A stretch of 64,000 nucleotides of DNA from an uncultured Bryobacterales bacterium (GCA_951813605.1 OX638379.1:1250471-1314470); one strand, 5' to 3'. Shown: positions 8,347-17,766, counted from the stretch's first letter. Program-made: numbers and translations. The notes: generated from the letters alone by a model not told the origin.

Positions 8347-9825
8347 ATGTGGAACACGACCTGGCGGACAGCTGTCCGCTCAATCTGCTTGGCCCTTCTC
8401 GCCATTGGTGCCGGAACGGCCGAGACGCCGAACTTCGTACTGATTCTGGCTGACGACCTCGGTTTCGGCGATGTCGCGTACTTGAATCCGGAATCTCGCA
8501 TACCTACTCCGAACTTGGATGGCTTCGCCGGAGAAGGCGTGGCGTTCACGGATGCGCACACACCTTCCGGAGTCTGCACGCCTACCCGCTACGGCCTGTT
8601 GACCGGCCGCTACGCGTGGCGCACGCATCTCAAGAAGGGGGTTCTCAACGGATACGGCGAGCCGCTGCTAGCCCCGGACAGGGCTACCATCGGATCCTTC
8701 CTGCGCTCGAGCAGCTACCGGACCGCGGTAGTCGGCAAGTGGCACCTGGGCCTCGGGTTCGCGAAGACGGCTTCGGGCGAGTTCGATTTTCAGAAGCCCG
8801 TATCCGACGGTCCTCATACCCACGGATTCGACGAGTCGTTCATCATACCGGCCTCCTTGGATTTCCCGCCATACGTATATATCCGAGATGGCAAGATCAC
8901 GGGCCATCCACTAGGCCATCAGCCAGCCCTCAAGTTCCCGCGCTTCATGCGAGCCGGCGAACTCGCGGCCGATCTCGACCCTGGCGATGTCTTGGACGAA
9001 CTGGCGCGGCGAGGGTCGGACTTCATCCGGCGCCAGGCTGCGCTGGGACACCCATTCCTCCTCTACCTTCCATTGACGGCCCCTCACAAGCCGGTCTGGC
9101 CGGCAAAACGCTTCCAGGACAAGACCGGTCTCGGGCCATACGGCGATTTCATTGTTCATGTCGACACGGCAGTCGGCAGTGTCCTCAGTGCGATCGACGA
9201 GGCGGGGATCCGGGACAACACGCTAGTCCTGTTCACATCCGACAACGGATCGTTCATGTACCGCCTGAGCGGGGTTTCCGAAAAGGACCACACGGACAAT
9301 CCCGAGATTCAGGCCTACCGCTCCGTCAATCACACGGCGAACTTCGTCTACCGAGGGACCAAGGCGGACATTTGGGAGGCCGGCCACAGAGTGCCGTTCT
9401 TCGTAAGGTGGCCGGGCGAGGCGCTGGCCGGCAGCCTACAAGACGAAACCGTCTGCTTGACGGACGTGTTCGCGACCCTCGCCGAGATCGTTGGCCGAGA
9501 CCTGCCCGAGACCGCTGCGGAGGACAGTTTCAGCTTCCTGAGCTTGCTTCGCGGCGACAGCCGCGACCACCCTCGCGCCCCGGTCATCCATCATTCATCC
9601 GGAGGCATGTTCGCGATCCGCGACGGACGCTGGAAACTGGTTGCGGGGAACGGTTCCGGAGGCCGGGAGCGTCCCCGCGGGGATCCGTTCGGAAGGCCGT
9701 ATCAGCTCTTCGATCTGGATACGGACCCGTCGGAGAGGCGAAGCGTGTACGAGCAGAACCCCGCCGTTGCGCATCGCATGGAGCAGGAACTCGTGCGAAT
9801 TCGTTCGCGCGGACGAAGCCGCTGA
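8347..9825 (+). CDS. Sulfatase (arylsulfatase A-like), exported
   Basis: The 492-residue protein has an N-terminal hydrophobic signal (residues about 8-24) and the alkaline-phosphatase-fold sulfatase domain. The metal-binding aspartates are in LILADDLGFGD. The formylglycine site is Cys77 in CTPTR, which matches CxPxR and continues as YGLLTGRYAW. The later motifs VVGKWHLG, LPLTAPHKPVWP and LFTSDNGS are all present. It hydrolyses sulfate esters after an anaerobic or aerobic maturase converts the Cys; no such maturase is in the window. I chose the ATG at 8347 rather than the upstream in-frame TTG because the signal peptide begins there. The natural substrate is unknown; sulfated polysaccharides are the common guess. 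Confidence 0.93.
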   Translation: MWNTTWRTAVRSICLALLAIGAGTAETPNFVLILADDLGFGDVAYLNPESRIPTPNLDGFAGEGVAFTDAHTPSGVCTPTRYGLLTGRYAWRTHLKKGVLNGYGEPLLAPDRATIGSFLRSSSYRTAVVGKWHLGLGFAKTASGEFDFQKPVSDGPHTHGFDESFIIPASLDFPPYVYIRDGKITGHPLGHQPALKFPRFMRAGELAADLDPGDVLDELARRGSDFIRRQAALGHPFLLYLPLTAPHKPVWPAKRFQDKTGLGPYGDFIVHVDTAVGSVLSAIDEAGIRDNTLVLFTSDNGSFMYRLSGVSEKDHTDNPEIQAYRSVNHTANFVYRGTKADIWEAGHRVPFFVRWPGEALAGSLQDETVCLTDVFATLAEIVGRDLPETAAEDSFSFLSLLRGDSRDHPRAPVIHHSSGGMFAIRDGRWKLVAGNGSGGRERPRGDPFGRPYQLFDLDTDPSERRSVYEQNPAVAHRMEQELVRIRSRGRSR

Positions 9826-9852
9826 CACTGAGACCCTGCGGGTCGCCAAAAC

Positions 9853-11235
9853 TCAGCCTAGGACCTTGTCCGGGTTGAGGATTCCGTCCGGGTCCAAGGC
9901 CTTCTTTAACACGCGCATTACGTCGACGCCGGCGCCGTGCTGCGCGATTAGCGCCTCTTTCTTGCCGATCCCAATCCCGTGCTCGCCGGTGCAGGTACCG
10001 CCGATTGCCAGCGCTCGCTCGACCATGCGCTTGTTCGCTAGCGTTGCCCGATCCATCTCGTCCTCATCTTCCGGGTCCACCAAGAAAATTGCGTGGAAGT
10101 TGCCGTCTCCGACATGCCCGAGGATTGGCGCGATCAATCGAGCTTCTTCGACATCTCGCTGCGTCGCGGTGATGCTGGCGGCGAGCCTCGAGATCGGAAC
10201 GCACACGTCGCTAACCCACCCGTAAGATCCGGGGCGCAGGGCCTTGATCGCATAATAGGCGTGATGGCGAGCATGCCAAAGCTTGTCTCTTTTCTCGCGC
10301 TCGCGCGTCCACTGGAAGTCGCTGCCGCCGTGTTCGGCGGCGATTTCGCCCGATTGCTGGGCCTGCTCTTTCACGCTCGCCGGAGTTCCGTGAAATTCGA
10401 AGAACATCGTGGGCGCTGGCTCGTAGCTTAGCTTGGCGTAGGCGTTGACCGCTTGCATAGAGGTCTCGTCCAAGAGTTCGCAGCGGGCGACCGGGATGCC
10501 GGACTGCAGGATCTCGATGACCGATTCCACCGATTCCCCGATATCGGGAAAGCTGCATACGGCTGAGGACACGGCTTCCGGGAGCGGGTTGAGTTTCAGC
10601 TGCAATTCCGTGATTACGCCGAGCGTGCCTTCCGACCCGAGGATCAGCTTCGTCAGGTCGTAGCCCGCGGACGACTTTCGGGCGCGGCCGCCCGTATGGA
10701 CAATGCGCCCGTCGGCTAGCACGCAGGTGAGGCCGAGCACGTTTTCTCTGATCGTTCCGTAGCGGACTGTGGTCGTGCCCGAAGCTCCTGTGGCAGCCAT
10801 GCCTCCTATGGAAGCGTCCGCGCCGGGATCCACCGGCAGCCACAAGCCGTGCCTTTCCAGTTGGTCGTTCAGGGCGATGCGCCGCATTCCCGCTTGCACT
10901 CGACAGTCGAGGTCGTCCGGCTGGAGGTCGAGAATGCGGTCCATGCGCGAGAGGTCTAGCGACAGCCCGCCACGGGTGGCTTGCACATGTCCTTCCACCG
11001 CTGTGCCGGCGCCGAACGGGATAACGGGCACTGAATGCTCGCGGCAGATCCGGACGATGCCCGCCACTTCTTCATTCGATTGGGGGAAGGCGACCGCATC
11101 GGGCGGAGCGGGCGGATGAAACGACTCGTCTCGAGCATGGCTCTCGATGTCGTACTCCGAGGTCGAGAGGCGCGCACCGAGAAGGCTGAGGAGACTCTCG
11201 CCGGCTTTTCGGAAGCCCAAACTGAAATCCGGCAT
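9853..11235 (-). CDS. FAD-binding oxidase, GlcD / D-lactate dehydrogenase type
   Basis: The 460-residue flavoprotein belongs to the PCMH-type FAD family that oxidises 2-hydroxy acids such as D-lactate or glycolate. It shows the FAD-binding loop VPVIPFGAGTAVEGH, the second FAD segment ILGSEGTLGVITE, and the C-terminal histidine motif GTCTGEHGIGIGKKEAL that is typical of GlcD/DLD. The protein is complete and of normal length. No GlcE/GlcF partner genes are adjacent, which favours a stand-alone D-lactate dehydrogenase over the three-part glycolate oxidase. A TACGAT hexamer lies 9 nt before the ATG, and a GGAG also precedes it, so either a leaderless or a normal start is possible. It is convergent with the sulfatase gene upstream in the window. 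Confidence 0.9.
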   Translation of the reverse strand: MPDFSLGFRKAGESLLSLLGARLSTSEYDIESHARDESFHPPAPPDAVAFPQSNEEVAGIVRICREHSVPVIPFGAGTAVEGHVQATRGGLSLDLSRMDRILDLQPDDLDCRVQAGMRRIALNDQLERHGLWLPVDPGADASIGGMAATGASGTTTVRYGTIRENVLGLTCVLADGRIVHTGGRARKSSAGYDLTKLILGSEGTLGVITELQLKLNPLPEAVSSAVCSFPDIGESVESVIEILQSGIPVARCELLDETSMQAVNAYAKLSYEPAPTMFFEFHGTPASVKEQAQQSGEIAAEHGGSDFQWTREREKRDKLWHARHHAYYAIKALRPGSYGWVSDVCVPISRLAASITATQRDVEEARLIAPILGHVGDGNFHAIFLVDPEDEDEMDRATLANKRMVERALAIGGTCTGEHGIGIGKKEALIAQHGAGVDVMRVLKKALDPDGILNPDKVLG

Positions 11236-11655
11236 GCTCCGCCCATCGTAGCGACCTCAGGAGCGGGGTTTGACCCAACGGGGTGCCGAGCGCCCGGAGT
11301 CAAGGCAGCCCCGTGCTCGCGCTCGCGGCGAAATGCAACGTCTCTAACGCGCGGGGGCCAACCTTATCGGCAACGTGGCTTGGCTTGCTCCCGCGCAGCG
11401 CCACCGGTGCCTTCGACCAGCGATTGTGTGTGCTTGGCCGGGTTGTTCGCTGATTCGGCCGGTCGACGGTTTCCCGTCCGAGTGCCTGTCGCAGACCACG
11501 CTCGCTGACGGCCGGCGGCATTGTCACCAGATCGTCGGGCGTCTAGCAGACGAAGCCTGTGTCGGCTGGTTGCCGTGAGCCAGATTTCACAAGCTCTCAG
11601 GCTCGACTCGCGAACGCCGGGCCGAGAGGTCTCCTTGTTAAGATGGCCGTTCTTT
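11236..11655. other. Intergenic region between divergent glcD-like and SDR genes
   Basis: About 420 bases with no convincing gene. It should hold the promoters of both flanking genes: TACGAT at 11245-11250 (minus strand) and TAAGAT at 11639-11644 (plus strand) are the best -10 candidates. Confidence 0.5.
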
Positions 11656-12441
11656 ATGGACTACACGAGCATGTTCTCCCTAAGGGGTCGAAAGGCACTG
11701 GTTGCCGGCGCAAGCCGCGGCATCGGACTGGCCATCGCCCGCGCGTTAGCGGCCCAGGGCGCGCATACGGTGCTTGCTTCGCGCTCGACCGAAGTCTTGC
11801 AGTCGGAGGCGCAGCGGTTGCGCGAGTCGGGCCACTCGGCCGAGCATCTAGCTTTGGACATCACCGACTCCGACTCTATCGATTCGGTCCCCCTCCGCTG
11901 TCCCGATGCCGATGTCCTCGTCAATGTTGCGGGCACGAATGTCAGACGGCGATTCCAGGACTACACGCCTGAGGAGGACGAGCGGATCATGCAAACGAAT
12001 CTGCACGGCATTGTCCGCCTGACAAGGCTGGTTGGTTCTGGCATGGTCGAGGGGGGGCGGGGCGGCAAGATCGTGAATATTGGAAGCCTGATGTCCGTGG
12101 TTGGATTGCCGTACCTGTCGGTTTACGCGATGACCAAGAGCGCTCTGGCGGGACTGACGCGCGTCTTGGCCGCGGAGTGGGCGCACGCCGACATTCAAGT
12201 CAATTGCATTGCCCCCGGATTCATACTGACCGATCTGAATCGGGACATGTGGGAGCCTGGCCACATGAAGCAATGGCTGGGCACTGTGCAGGCGAATCCG
12301 CGCCTCGGGACGCCCGACGATATCGCCGGCCTGGCGGCATTCCTATGCAGTTCTGCCGCCAACTACATCACCGGACAGGTGATCGCCGCGGACGGGGGCT
12401 ACACGACAACCGCGCAATGGCCCTTCGATCCTTTGACGTAA
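11656..12441 (+). CDS. Short-chain dehydrogenase/reductase (gluconate 5-dehydrogenase-like)
   Basis: This 261-residue classical SDR is an NAD(P)-dependent oxidoreductase. It has the Rossmann motif GASRGIG, the NVAGTN core, the active-site serine in NIGSLMS and the catalytic YAMTK (YxxxK) tetrad element. The C-terminal end IAADGGYTTTAQWPF is common in the gluconate 5-dehydrogenase / 2-deoxy-D-gluconate dehydrogenase subgroup. The substrate therefore is probably a sugar acid, but this is inference. The frame stays open upstream to 11521; the ATG at 11656 gives the normal SDR start. A TAAGAT hexamer 11 nt upstream suggests a very short leader. The stop is 19 nt from the stop of convergent lysA. 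Confidence 0.9.
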   Translation: MDYTSMFSLRGRKALVAGASRGIGLAIARALAAQGAHTVLASRSTEVLQSEAQRLRESGHSAEHLALDITDSDSIDSVPLRCPDADVLVNVAGTNVRRRFQDYTPEEDERIMQTNLHGIVRLTRLVGSGMVEGGRGGKIVNIGSLMSVVGLPYLSVYAMTKSALAGLTRVLAAEWAHADIQVNCIAPGFILTDLNRDMWEPGHMKQWLGTVQANPRLGTPDDIAGLAAFLCSSAANYITGQVIAADGGYTTTAQWPFDPLT

Positions 12442-12459
12442 CCCTTCGGTCGAGATGTT

Positions 12460-13710
12460 TCACAGCGTCTCGCCGCGAACCAGGTCCTCGCGTGTCTCGC
12501 GGTTTCGCACAATTCGGAAACGGTCGCCCTCTACCAGCACTTCGGCTGCCCTTGGTCGGGAATTGTAGTTCGACGACTGCACGAAACCGTAGGCTCCTGC
12601 AGTTGCTACCGCCAATAGATCCCCGGCAGCGCACGGAGGCAGGCTCCGGCCGGTCGCGAAAAAGTCGCCGCTCTCGCAGACCGGTCCGACCACGTCGCAC
12701 TCAGTCCTCGGCCCATCGCTTCGGCTTACCGGAACGATCTCGTGGTGCGCACGGTACAGGGCGGGGCGAATCAAATCGTTCATCGCACCGTCCACGACCA
12801 CGAAAGTCTTCTTGGGTGCGAGCTTGCGGTATAGCACCTGCGTCAGCAGCGTGCCTGCCTGTCCGATAATGGACCGCCCCGGTTCCAAGCCGAGACAGCA
12901 TCCGGTTCCCCGCAGCACTTCGCTCAGCATCCGCCCGTAGGATCGGATCGAGACACTGGGCTGGTCCGCCTCGTAGCCGACCCCAAGCCCTCCGCCCAGA
13001 TCGATGGTGCGAATCGCAACGCCCGCGTCACCCAGTCGCGTCGCGAGTCCGAGCATCTGGCGCAGCGCTTCACCGAACACGTGGGTATCGAAGACTTGCG
13101 AGCCGATATGGCAGCTCAGGCTCGTGAACTGCAGAGGTGCCCACTCTTTCGCATCGCGATATATAGATTCCGCCTCGTGCAGGGCGATTCCGAACTTGTG
13201 CTCGCTCAGACCGGTGGCTATGTACGGATGCGTCTTGGCGTCGATGTTGGGGTTGACTCGCAACCCCACCGTAGGCGCGAGTCCCATTTCCCGAGCAAGA
13301 TGCTTGAGAACGTCCAGTTCCTGCAGCGATTCGCAGTGGAAGGTCGCGATTCGCTCCTCCAACGCGTATTTGATTTCGTCTCGGGTCTTGCCTACGCCCG
13401 AATAGACGACCTTCGCCGGGGCGCCCCCTGCCCGGAGGACTTTGTACAGTTCTCCCCCCGACACGATGTCGAAGCCGGCGCCTTCCGAGGCGAGCAAAGC
13501 CAGCACTGCCAGGGATGAGTTGGCCTTGACCGAGTAATGAATCTCGTGCGGAACTCCGGCCAGTGAGTTCCTGTAGGCACGGTAATTGTCCCGGATCGCT
13601 CGGGACGAATACACGTACACGGGGGTCCCGGCTGTCGAGGCGATGGCCCGGAGAGGAACCCCCTCGCAGTGGAGCTGGCTGCCCTTGTATTGGAAGTTCT
13701 GCAGCGGCAT
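12460..13710 (-). CDS. lysA: Diaminopimelate decarboxylase LysA
   Basis: LysA decarboxylates meso-diaminopimelate to L-lysine using PLP. The 416-residue product shows the PLP lysine in YSVKANSS (about residue 62), the glycine-rich phosphate loop LGGGLGVGY and the second-subunit cysteine motif VGPVCESGDFF. The ends are conserved in length and order, with the AAGDLLAVATAGAYG strand near the C-terminus. It is 25 nt behind the GAF-SpoIIE phosphatase gene on the same strand, so the two are probably co-transcribed. This pairing of a lysine-synthesis gene with a signalling phosphatase has no obvious functional link. The assignment is firm. Confidence 0.95.
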   Translation of the reverse strand: MPLQNFQYKGSQLHCEGVPLRAIASTAGTPVYVYSSRAIRDNYRAYRNSLAGVPHEIHYSVKANSSLAVLALLASEGAGFDIVSGGELYKVLRAGGAPAKVVYSGVGKTRDEIKYALEERIATFHCESLQELDVLKHLAREMGLAPTVGLRVNPNIDAKTHPYIATGLSEHKFGIALHEAESIYRDAKEWAPLQFTSLSCHIGSQVFDTHVFGEALRQMLGLATRLGDAGVAIRTIDLGGGLGVGYEADQPSVSIRSYGRMLSEVLRGTGCCLGLEPGRSIIGQAGTLLTQVLYRKLAPKKTFVVVDGAMNDLIRPALYRAHHEIVPVSRSDGPRTECDVVGPVCESGDFFATGRSLPPCAAGDLLAVATAGAYGFVQSSNYNSRPRAAEVLVEGDRFRIVRNRETREDLVRGETL

Positions 13711-13735
13711 GGATCGATCAGCTCTTTGATTCAGT

Positions 13736-15496
13736 TCAGTCGGTCACGCGCATAACGACCGCTGTTCTGTCGTCGGAGGGAGCGCAGCCTTCGCTGAAGC
13801 GTCCTACGTCCTCGAAGATCCGGTCTAGGATTGTCTGCGCAGGCTCGAACCGATGGGCGGCCAGAACCTGCAGCAGCCGGTCTTCGCCGTACCGTTCGCC
13901 ATCGGCGTTCAGGCTGTCGCTGAAACCGTCCGAATGGGTAACGGCGAAGTCCCCTGGCCCCAGATCTAGCTTCACGTCCTCGTATGCAATGCCACGGAAG
14001 AGCCCGAGGGGAACGCCCTCCAGCCGAATCCGGTCAAGTCGGCCATTCCTCGAAACATACGGGAAGGGCATGCCGGCCCCAGACAATGTGAGCCTTCGTT
14101 GCGGCCCGTTCCAATCGGCAAGCAGCGCTGCTAGGTATCTGGCCTCGATCTTTCTGTCGACCAACGAGTTGTTAATGTGTCCCAGGGTCTTGCTGGGCGC
14201 CAGGCCCAGTGCCACGGCCGTCCGGATCAATCCGCTTGCAAGCGCCGCGTATAGCGCGGCGGCGGCTCCTTTGCCGCTCACGTCCCCATTTAGTATCTGG
14301 ACGGACTGGTCGCGGTCGTAGAAATCGTAGAAGTCGCCCGAGACCACGGAAGCCGGTTCATTTCTTGCCACGATCTCGAGGCCCGGAGCCCGGTGCTTTC
14401 CCTCAGGGAGCATATGGCTCTGCAGTGCCCGGGCAGCGATCAGATCGCTTTCCAGCCGGGCTTCGCTGAGGGCCTTGTCCTCGTATAGCCGCGCGTTCTC
14501 GATGGCAGCAGCGATCTGAGGCGCCAGTAGCGAAAGTGTCCGCACGTCCTCGGTGCTGAAACCCGATGGCCGAACACTCTCCAAGTCGAGCACCCCGATC
14601 AATTCGTTCTTCAGCAGGAGCGGGATTGCGACTTCGGACCGAATGCCCGGTATCGATGCGATGTAACGAGCGTCCTGGCTCGTTTCGCGAACGAGCACGG
14701 GCTTGCGCGATCTTGCGGCTTCGCCAACTAGCCCTTCGCCGATTGCGATGTCCCTCCATTTCACACGCTCTTCGAATTTCACCCCGAAATAGTGCCTTAC
14801 CAAAGGGCGGTTGCGGTCCTTCAGGTAGATCGCTAGAACGTCGTAACGGATCAGGGTGCGGACAAGAGTCGAGATCTTCTGGAGCAAGTCACCGAGCTGC
14901 AGGATTTGCGAGAATTCCTGTGCGATCTGGCGCAAGGTGCGCAGGGTCGAGTGCTGCTTCTCTTGCGCGTGGTAGAGTTGCGCGACATCGATCGCGAGGG
15001 AGAATCTCGACGAGACCAGTTCGAGAAGGTCCGACACCCGGCTGTCGAAAGCATTGGGATCCGCGGACTGCAGATCGAGCACAGCTACCACCCGGCCGCG
15101 CGCGACCAGGGGGACGGCAACTTCGCTTTGCACCGACTCGACGACGCGCAGGTAGCCGGGCTCGCGATTCACGTCGTCCACGCGAACCGTCGCCATGCTG
15201 CGGACGGCGCGCCCAGTCAAACCCTCGCCGATCGGGATGCGGAGCGACCGAATCAGTTCCTCCCGATAACCGACGGCATGGGCTATTCGCAACTCCCCGT
15301 CCGCGTTCGGAAGCAGGACCGAATACAGTTCGTAGTCGACGATTTTTCGGACGAGCGTCGCAAGCGAATCCATCAAGGCATCGAAGTCAAGAGAATGCGC
15401 GGCTGCGGCCTCGGACGCCTCGAGCAGGATTTCGATCTCGGTCATTCGATCCCCGCCCGCATCGCCGGGCGCGTAAGCTAGGGCAGTTTTCGCCAT
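13736..15496 (-). CDS. PP2C-type serine phosphatase with two GAF domains (RsbU/SpoIIE type)
   Basis: The product of about 586 residues has two GAF sensor domains (roughly residues 30-170 and 205-345). A short helical linker (about 350-375) leads to a C-terminal SpoIIE-type PP2C phosphatase. The phosphatase carries the metal-binding features SGDFYDFYDR, LNGDVSGKGAAAAL and FAVTHSDGFSD, and ends in CAPSDDRTAVVMRV. Such proteins dephosphorylate anti-sigma-factor antagonists in partner-switching pathways, with the GAF domains sensing a small ligand or partner. I chose the ATG at 15496; an ATG at 15445 (MTEIEILLEAS) begins nearer the conserved part. Putative target genes (anti-sigma factor or STAS antagonist) are not visible nearby. 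Confidence 0.9.
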   Translation of the reverse strand: MAKTALAYAPGDAGGDRMTEIEILLEASEAAAAHSLDFDALMDSLATLVRKIVDYELYSVLLPNADGELRIAHAVGYREELIRSLRIPIGEGLTGRAVRSMATVRVDDVNREPGYLRVVESVQSEVAVPLVARGRVVAVLDLQSADPNAFDSRVSDLLELVSSRFSLAIDVAQLYHAQEKQHSTLRTLRQIAQEFSQILQLGDLLQKISTLVRTLIRYDVLAIYLKDRNRPLVRHYFGVKFEERVKWRDIAIGEGLVGEAARSRKPVLVRETSQDARYIASIPGIRSEVAIPLLLKNELIGVLDLESVRPSGFSTEDVRTLSLLAPQIAAAIENARLYEDKALSEARLESDLIAARALQSHMLPEGKHRAPGLEIVARNEPASVVSGDFYDFYDRDQSVQILNGDVSGKGAAAALYAALASGLIRTAVALGLAPSKTLGHINNSLVDRKIEARYLAALLADWNGPQRRLTLSGAGMPFPYVSRNGRLDRIRLEGVPLGLFRGIAYEDVKLDLGPGDFAVTHSDGFSDSLNADGERYGEDRLLQVLAAHRFEPAQTILDRIFEDVGRFSEGCAPSDDRTAVVMRVTD

Positions 15497-15787
15497 GTTC
15501 GCACCGTGGATCCGGGGATCTCGGGAGTAGGCTCGGAATCTCCGGCGGGATCGGGGTTGGCTGTCAAGACGACGCCCGCCAACGGCAGTCGGCAACCAGC
15601 ACTCACAGCAGCGAACCGGCCTCGGCGGGCAGGACCAAGCGACTGAATTGCTGCCTAGCCGTTGCTTTCAGTCTAACGCAGAGGGCCGTCGCCAAAGGGC
15701 CTGTCGGAGCCGCCGAGGCCGGCCCTTGAATTGCCGCAGGAACGAAACCTACGAGCCAGCGAAGCCGCGTCGCTATCGGAAAAGAGC

Positions 15788-16594
15788 TTAGCCAAGCGTC
15801 TGACGGTAGGCGAATGCGGCGATCTCCAGTCCGTGGCTGGTGCACACGCGGGCCGCTCCCGCCGCGAGCATCTGGCGCGCTGCAGAGGCACTGTGAACTC
15901 CTCCTGCCGCCACGACGTCAAGTTCCCCTCCGACCGCACTGCACATGAGCTCAATATCGGCCGGTTCAGCGTTGGACCGGTTGAATCCGGTCGCGGAAAG
16001 CACCGCGCTGGCGCCGGCCAGCTTGGCGACGACGCACGCCTCGACTTTCCTGCGGGCACTGAGCAGGGGAAGTTCAAGAAAAACGTTCAGCTTGGCGTCC
16101 CTGCATGCCGCAACCTCGGCGACTGCCCGAATGTCGATGAAAGCCGCGTCGAGGTCGCCGGAACGGAGGGCTCCAATGTCCGCAACTATCGTCAGTTCCC
16201 GAACACCTATTGTCAGCAACAGTTGGGCTTCCAGGCACTTGGTCGGCGTCAAAGCGCTGGATTGCGGAAAGCCGATGAAAGACCCCACTCGCGTCTTGCT
16301 GCCTCGCAGCATCCGCACAGCCAGAGCGGCGAGCGGAGGCTGAACGCACACTGACCGGAAGCCGGCGTCACGCGATGAGGAAAGAAAGCGGCGAGCCTCG
16401 CTTGAGCTCGCGCTTGGCTGGGGCAATGCGTGGTCGAGCGCCGATGCGGGAACTGGTGCCGATACAGCCAGACTAGCGGAGGACGAACCGCTGTCGCACG
16501 CGCAGGAGTGGGCCGTAACGCCGTTCCGGGCGGCCAACGCAATTTCGCGCGCCAAGGCGACTCTTTCCCGATCGGTCATGCCCGTTGAATCCAT
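15788..16594 (-). CDS. DeoC/DERA-like aldolase homologue lacking the catalytic lysines
   Basis: The 268-residue protein aligns along its length with deoxyribose-phosphate aldolase. LDHA corresponds to the conserved IDHT, CVQP (83-86) to CVNP, IGFP (107-110) to VGFP, and KVEACVVAKLAGA to the segment before the Schiff-base lysine. Every key catalytic position is changed. The Schiff-base Lys of KTSTGF is Leu199 in LSATGF. The second active-site Lys of KVIIE is Asn170 in NVFLE. The Asp of EIDMVIN is Thr135 in ELTIVAD. It should therefore not be an ordinary DERA. It is either a catalytically dead paralogue or an enzyme with altered chemistry. The ATG at 16594 is my choice; the frame is open upstream to 16702. 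The first 45 residues are low-complexity and Ser/Ala rich. Confidence 0.75.
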   Translation of the reverse strand: MDSTGMTDRERVALAREIALAARNGVTAHSCACDSGSSSASLAVSAPVPASALDHALPQPSASSSEARRFLSSSRDAGFRSVCVQPPLAALAVRMLRGSKTRVGSFIGFPQSSALTPTKCLEAQLLLTIGVRELTIVADIGALRSGDLDAAFIDIRAVAEVAACRDAKLNVFLELPLLSARRKVEACVVAKLAGASAVLSATGFNRSNAEPADIELMCSAVGGELDVVAAGGVHSASAARQMLAAGAARVCTSHGLEIAAFAYRQTLG

Positions 16595-17490
16595 TGTCCC
16601 CGGCACGCCCGGCGCTTGCAACCGACACGCTTTCAGAGGCGCACGCCAGCCTGCGACGGACAGTTGCTTGACGGCCATTCGCCGTCCGGCGCCCGCTTGC
16701 AAGAAGGGGACCGCGGGGCTACTGCGTCGACCGGTGACGCCGTTCGAACGAGCCGCGCGTCTAACGGCGTCGAATCAGCTCAGTCATGTCGCCGTCGCAA
16801 CACATTCTCGATTGGACTCATTCTTCCCGAGCGCCGGCTATGCACCTGCCTGCCTCGGGGAGCGAGTCGACTCAGGAGATAGCCGACAGTCGCTTTGTGG
16901 CGGGCTCCGACCGTAGGGTTCGCGAGGGCGCAGTTTTCGGTTGCTCGGGGAGGCCGCCGATCTGCGGGTCACGCAGCCGCGCTGTCCCACCAAAGCTCCT
17001 TCTCCATTGCTGGTCGAATCTGATGACGCGGGCAATTCGAAATAGCCAGTCCTTTGCAATTCACAGGCGAGGCTGAATGAAGGGCAGTAGAGGATGAGAG
17101 TTTCTGTCAGCAGCAGGGTGACCGCCCGCCGGCAGCGCAGCCGGATCCGGCACCCTGCCCACTCGCGGCGCCTTGCTGCTTCGAGGGATAACCGGCAGCA
17201 ATGGTGGTCGCCAGCTAAGCCGTTGCCGGCCTTGCCCACCTTCCAGGAAGGGAAGCGCCGCAGGGCGCTGGATGCGCTCGAAAGCTCGCTTTCTGTCCGG
17301 TTCCAGGACCTTGAAGCGCCTTCAGGCCCGCCTTCAGTGGGCAACACGCGCCCCTTCGGGCACGTGTCTCATTGGACAAGGCTACGACTTGCAATTCGCA
17401 GGAACATTTGGTTCAATTACTGGCAGAAAGGCACTTTACCCGAGACTTGGCGTCGTAGCGCCTAGCGGGTCAATCCCTAGGGGCCCTGAC
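16595..17490. other. Long intergenic region without a recognised gene
   Basis: About 900 bases. Open frames on both strands are arginine-, serine- and proline-rich with no family resemblance, which is typical of unselected GC-rich DNA. I see no tRNA-like cloverleaf, no IS ends and no strong hairpin. It may hold a decayed gene and the promoter of the small ORF at 17491. Confidence 0.5.
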
Positions 17491-17766
17491 GTGGAGCAAC
17501 GACTCAAGCAGCTCATAAAGCAACTCGGGCGGGCGATCGACGAATCTCTCTCCGAATCTCCAACGATCGCAGAAGTCATAGGAGAGATTAAAAGAGAGGG
17601 CTACGATGTGTTGCTTGTGCTCGAGGCGACTATCGGCTTCAATCGACGATCACAGGGTGTCAGAGAACAGCGGCCCACGACTGTGACGCACAAGGATCTT
17701 GACTCGAGCCTAACCGAGCAGGATCAAAAGTTCCTGAAGGCTCTGAGTATTACATTGGAAGAGTAA
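17491..17766 (+). CDS. Small hypothetical protein (91 aa)
   Basis: Starting from the GTG at 17491, the product is a charged 91-residue protein. It starts EQRLKQLIKQLGRAID, has a probable amphipathic helix, a central segment VIGEIKREGYDVLLVLEATI, and an acidic C-terminal end (SLTEQDQKFLKALSITLEE). The composition is that of a real soluble protein, unlike the Arg/Ser-rich translation upstream in the same frame. That contrast is why I place the start here instead of at 17173. AGGGG lies about 13 nt before the GTG. I do not recognise a family. It is 350 nt upstream of the NYN-LOTUS gene on the same strand and could share its transcript. Confidence 0.55.
   Translation: MEQRLKQLIKQLGRAIDESLSESPTIAEVIGEIKREGYDVLLVLEATIGFNRRSQGVREQRPTTVTHKDLDSSLTEQDQKFLKALSITLEE

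Noticed and set aside
8616..9878. 420-codon plus-strand frame inside the sulfatase gene
   Set aside because: Out-of-frame reading of the sulfatase gene; no family resemblance and a highly Arg/Ser-rich product.
16595..17490. Possible structured RNA in the gap before the small ORF
   Set aside because: Some GC-rich palindromic stretches occur, but no conserved RNA motif could be matched.
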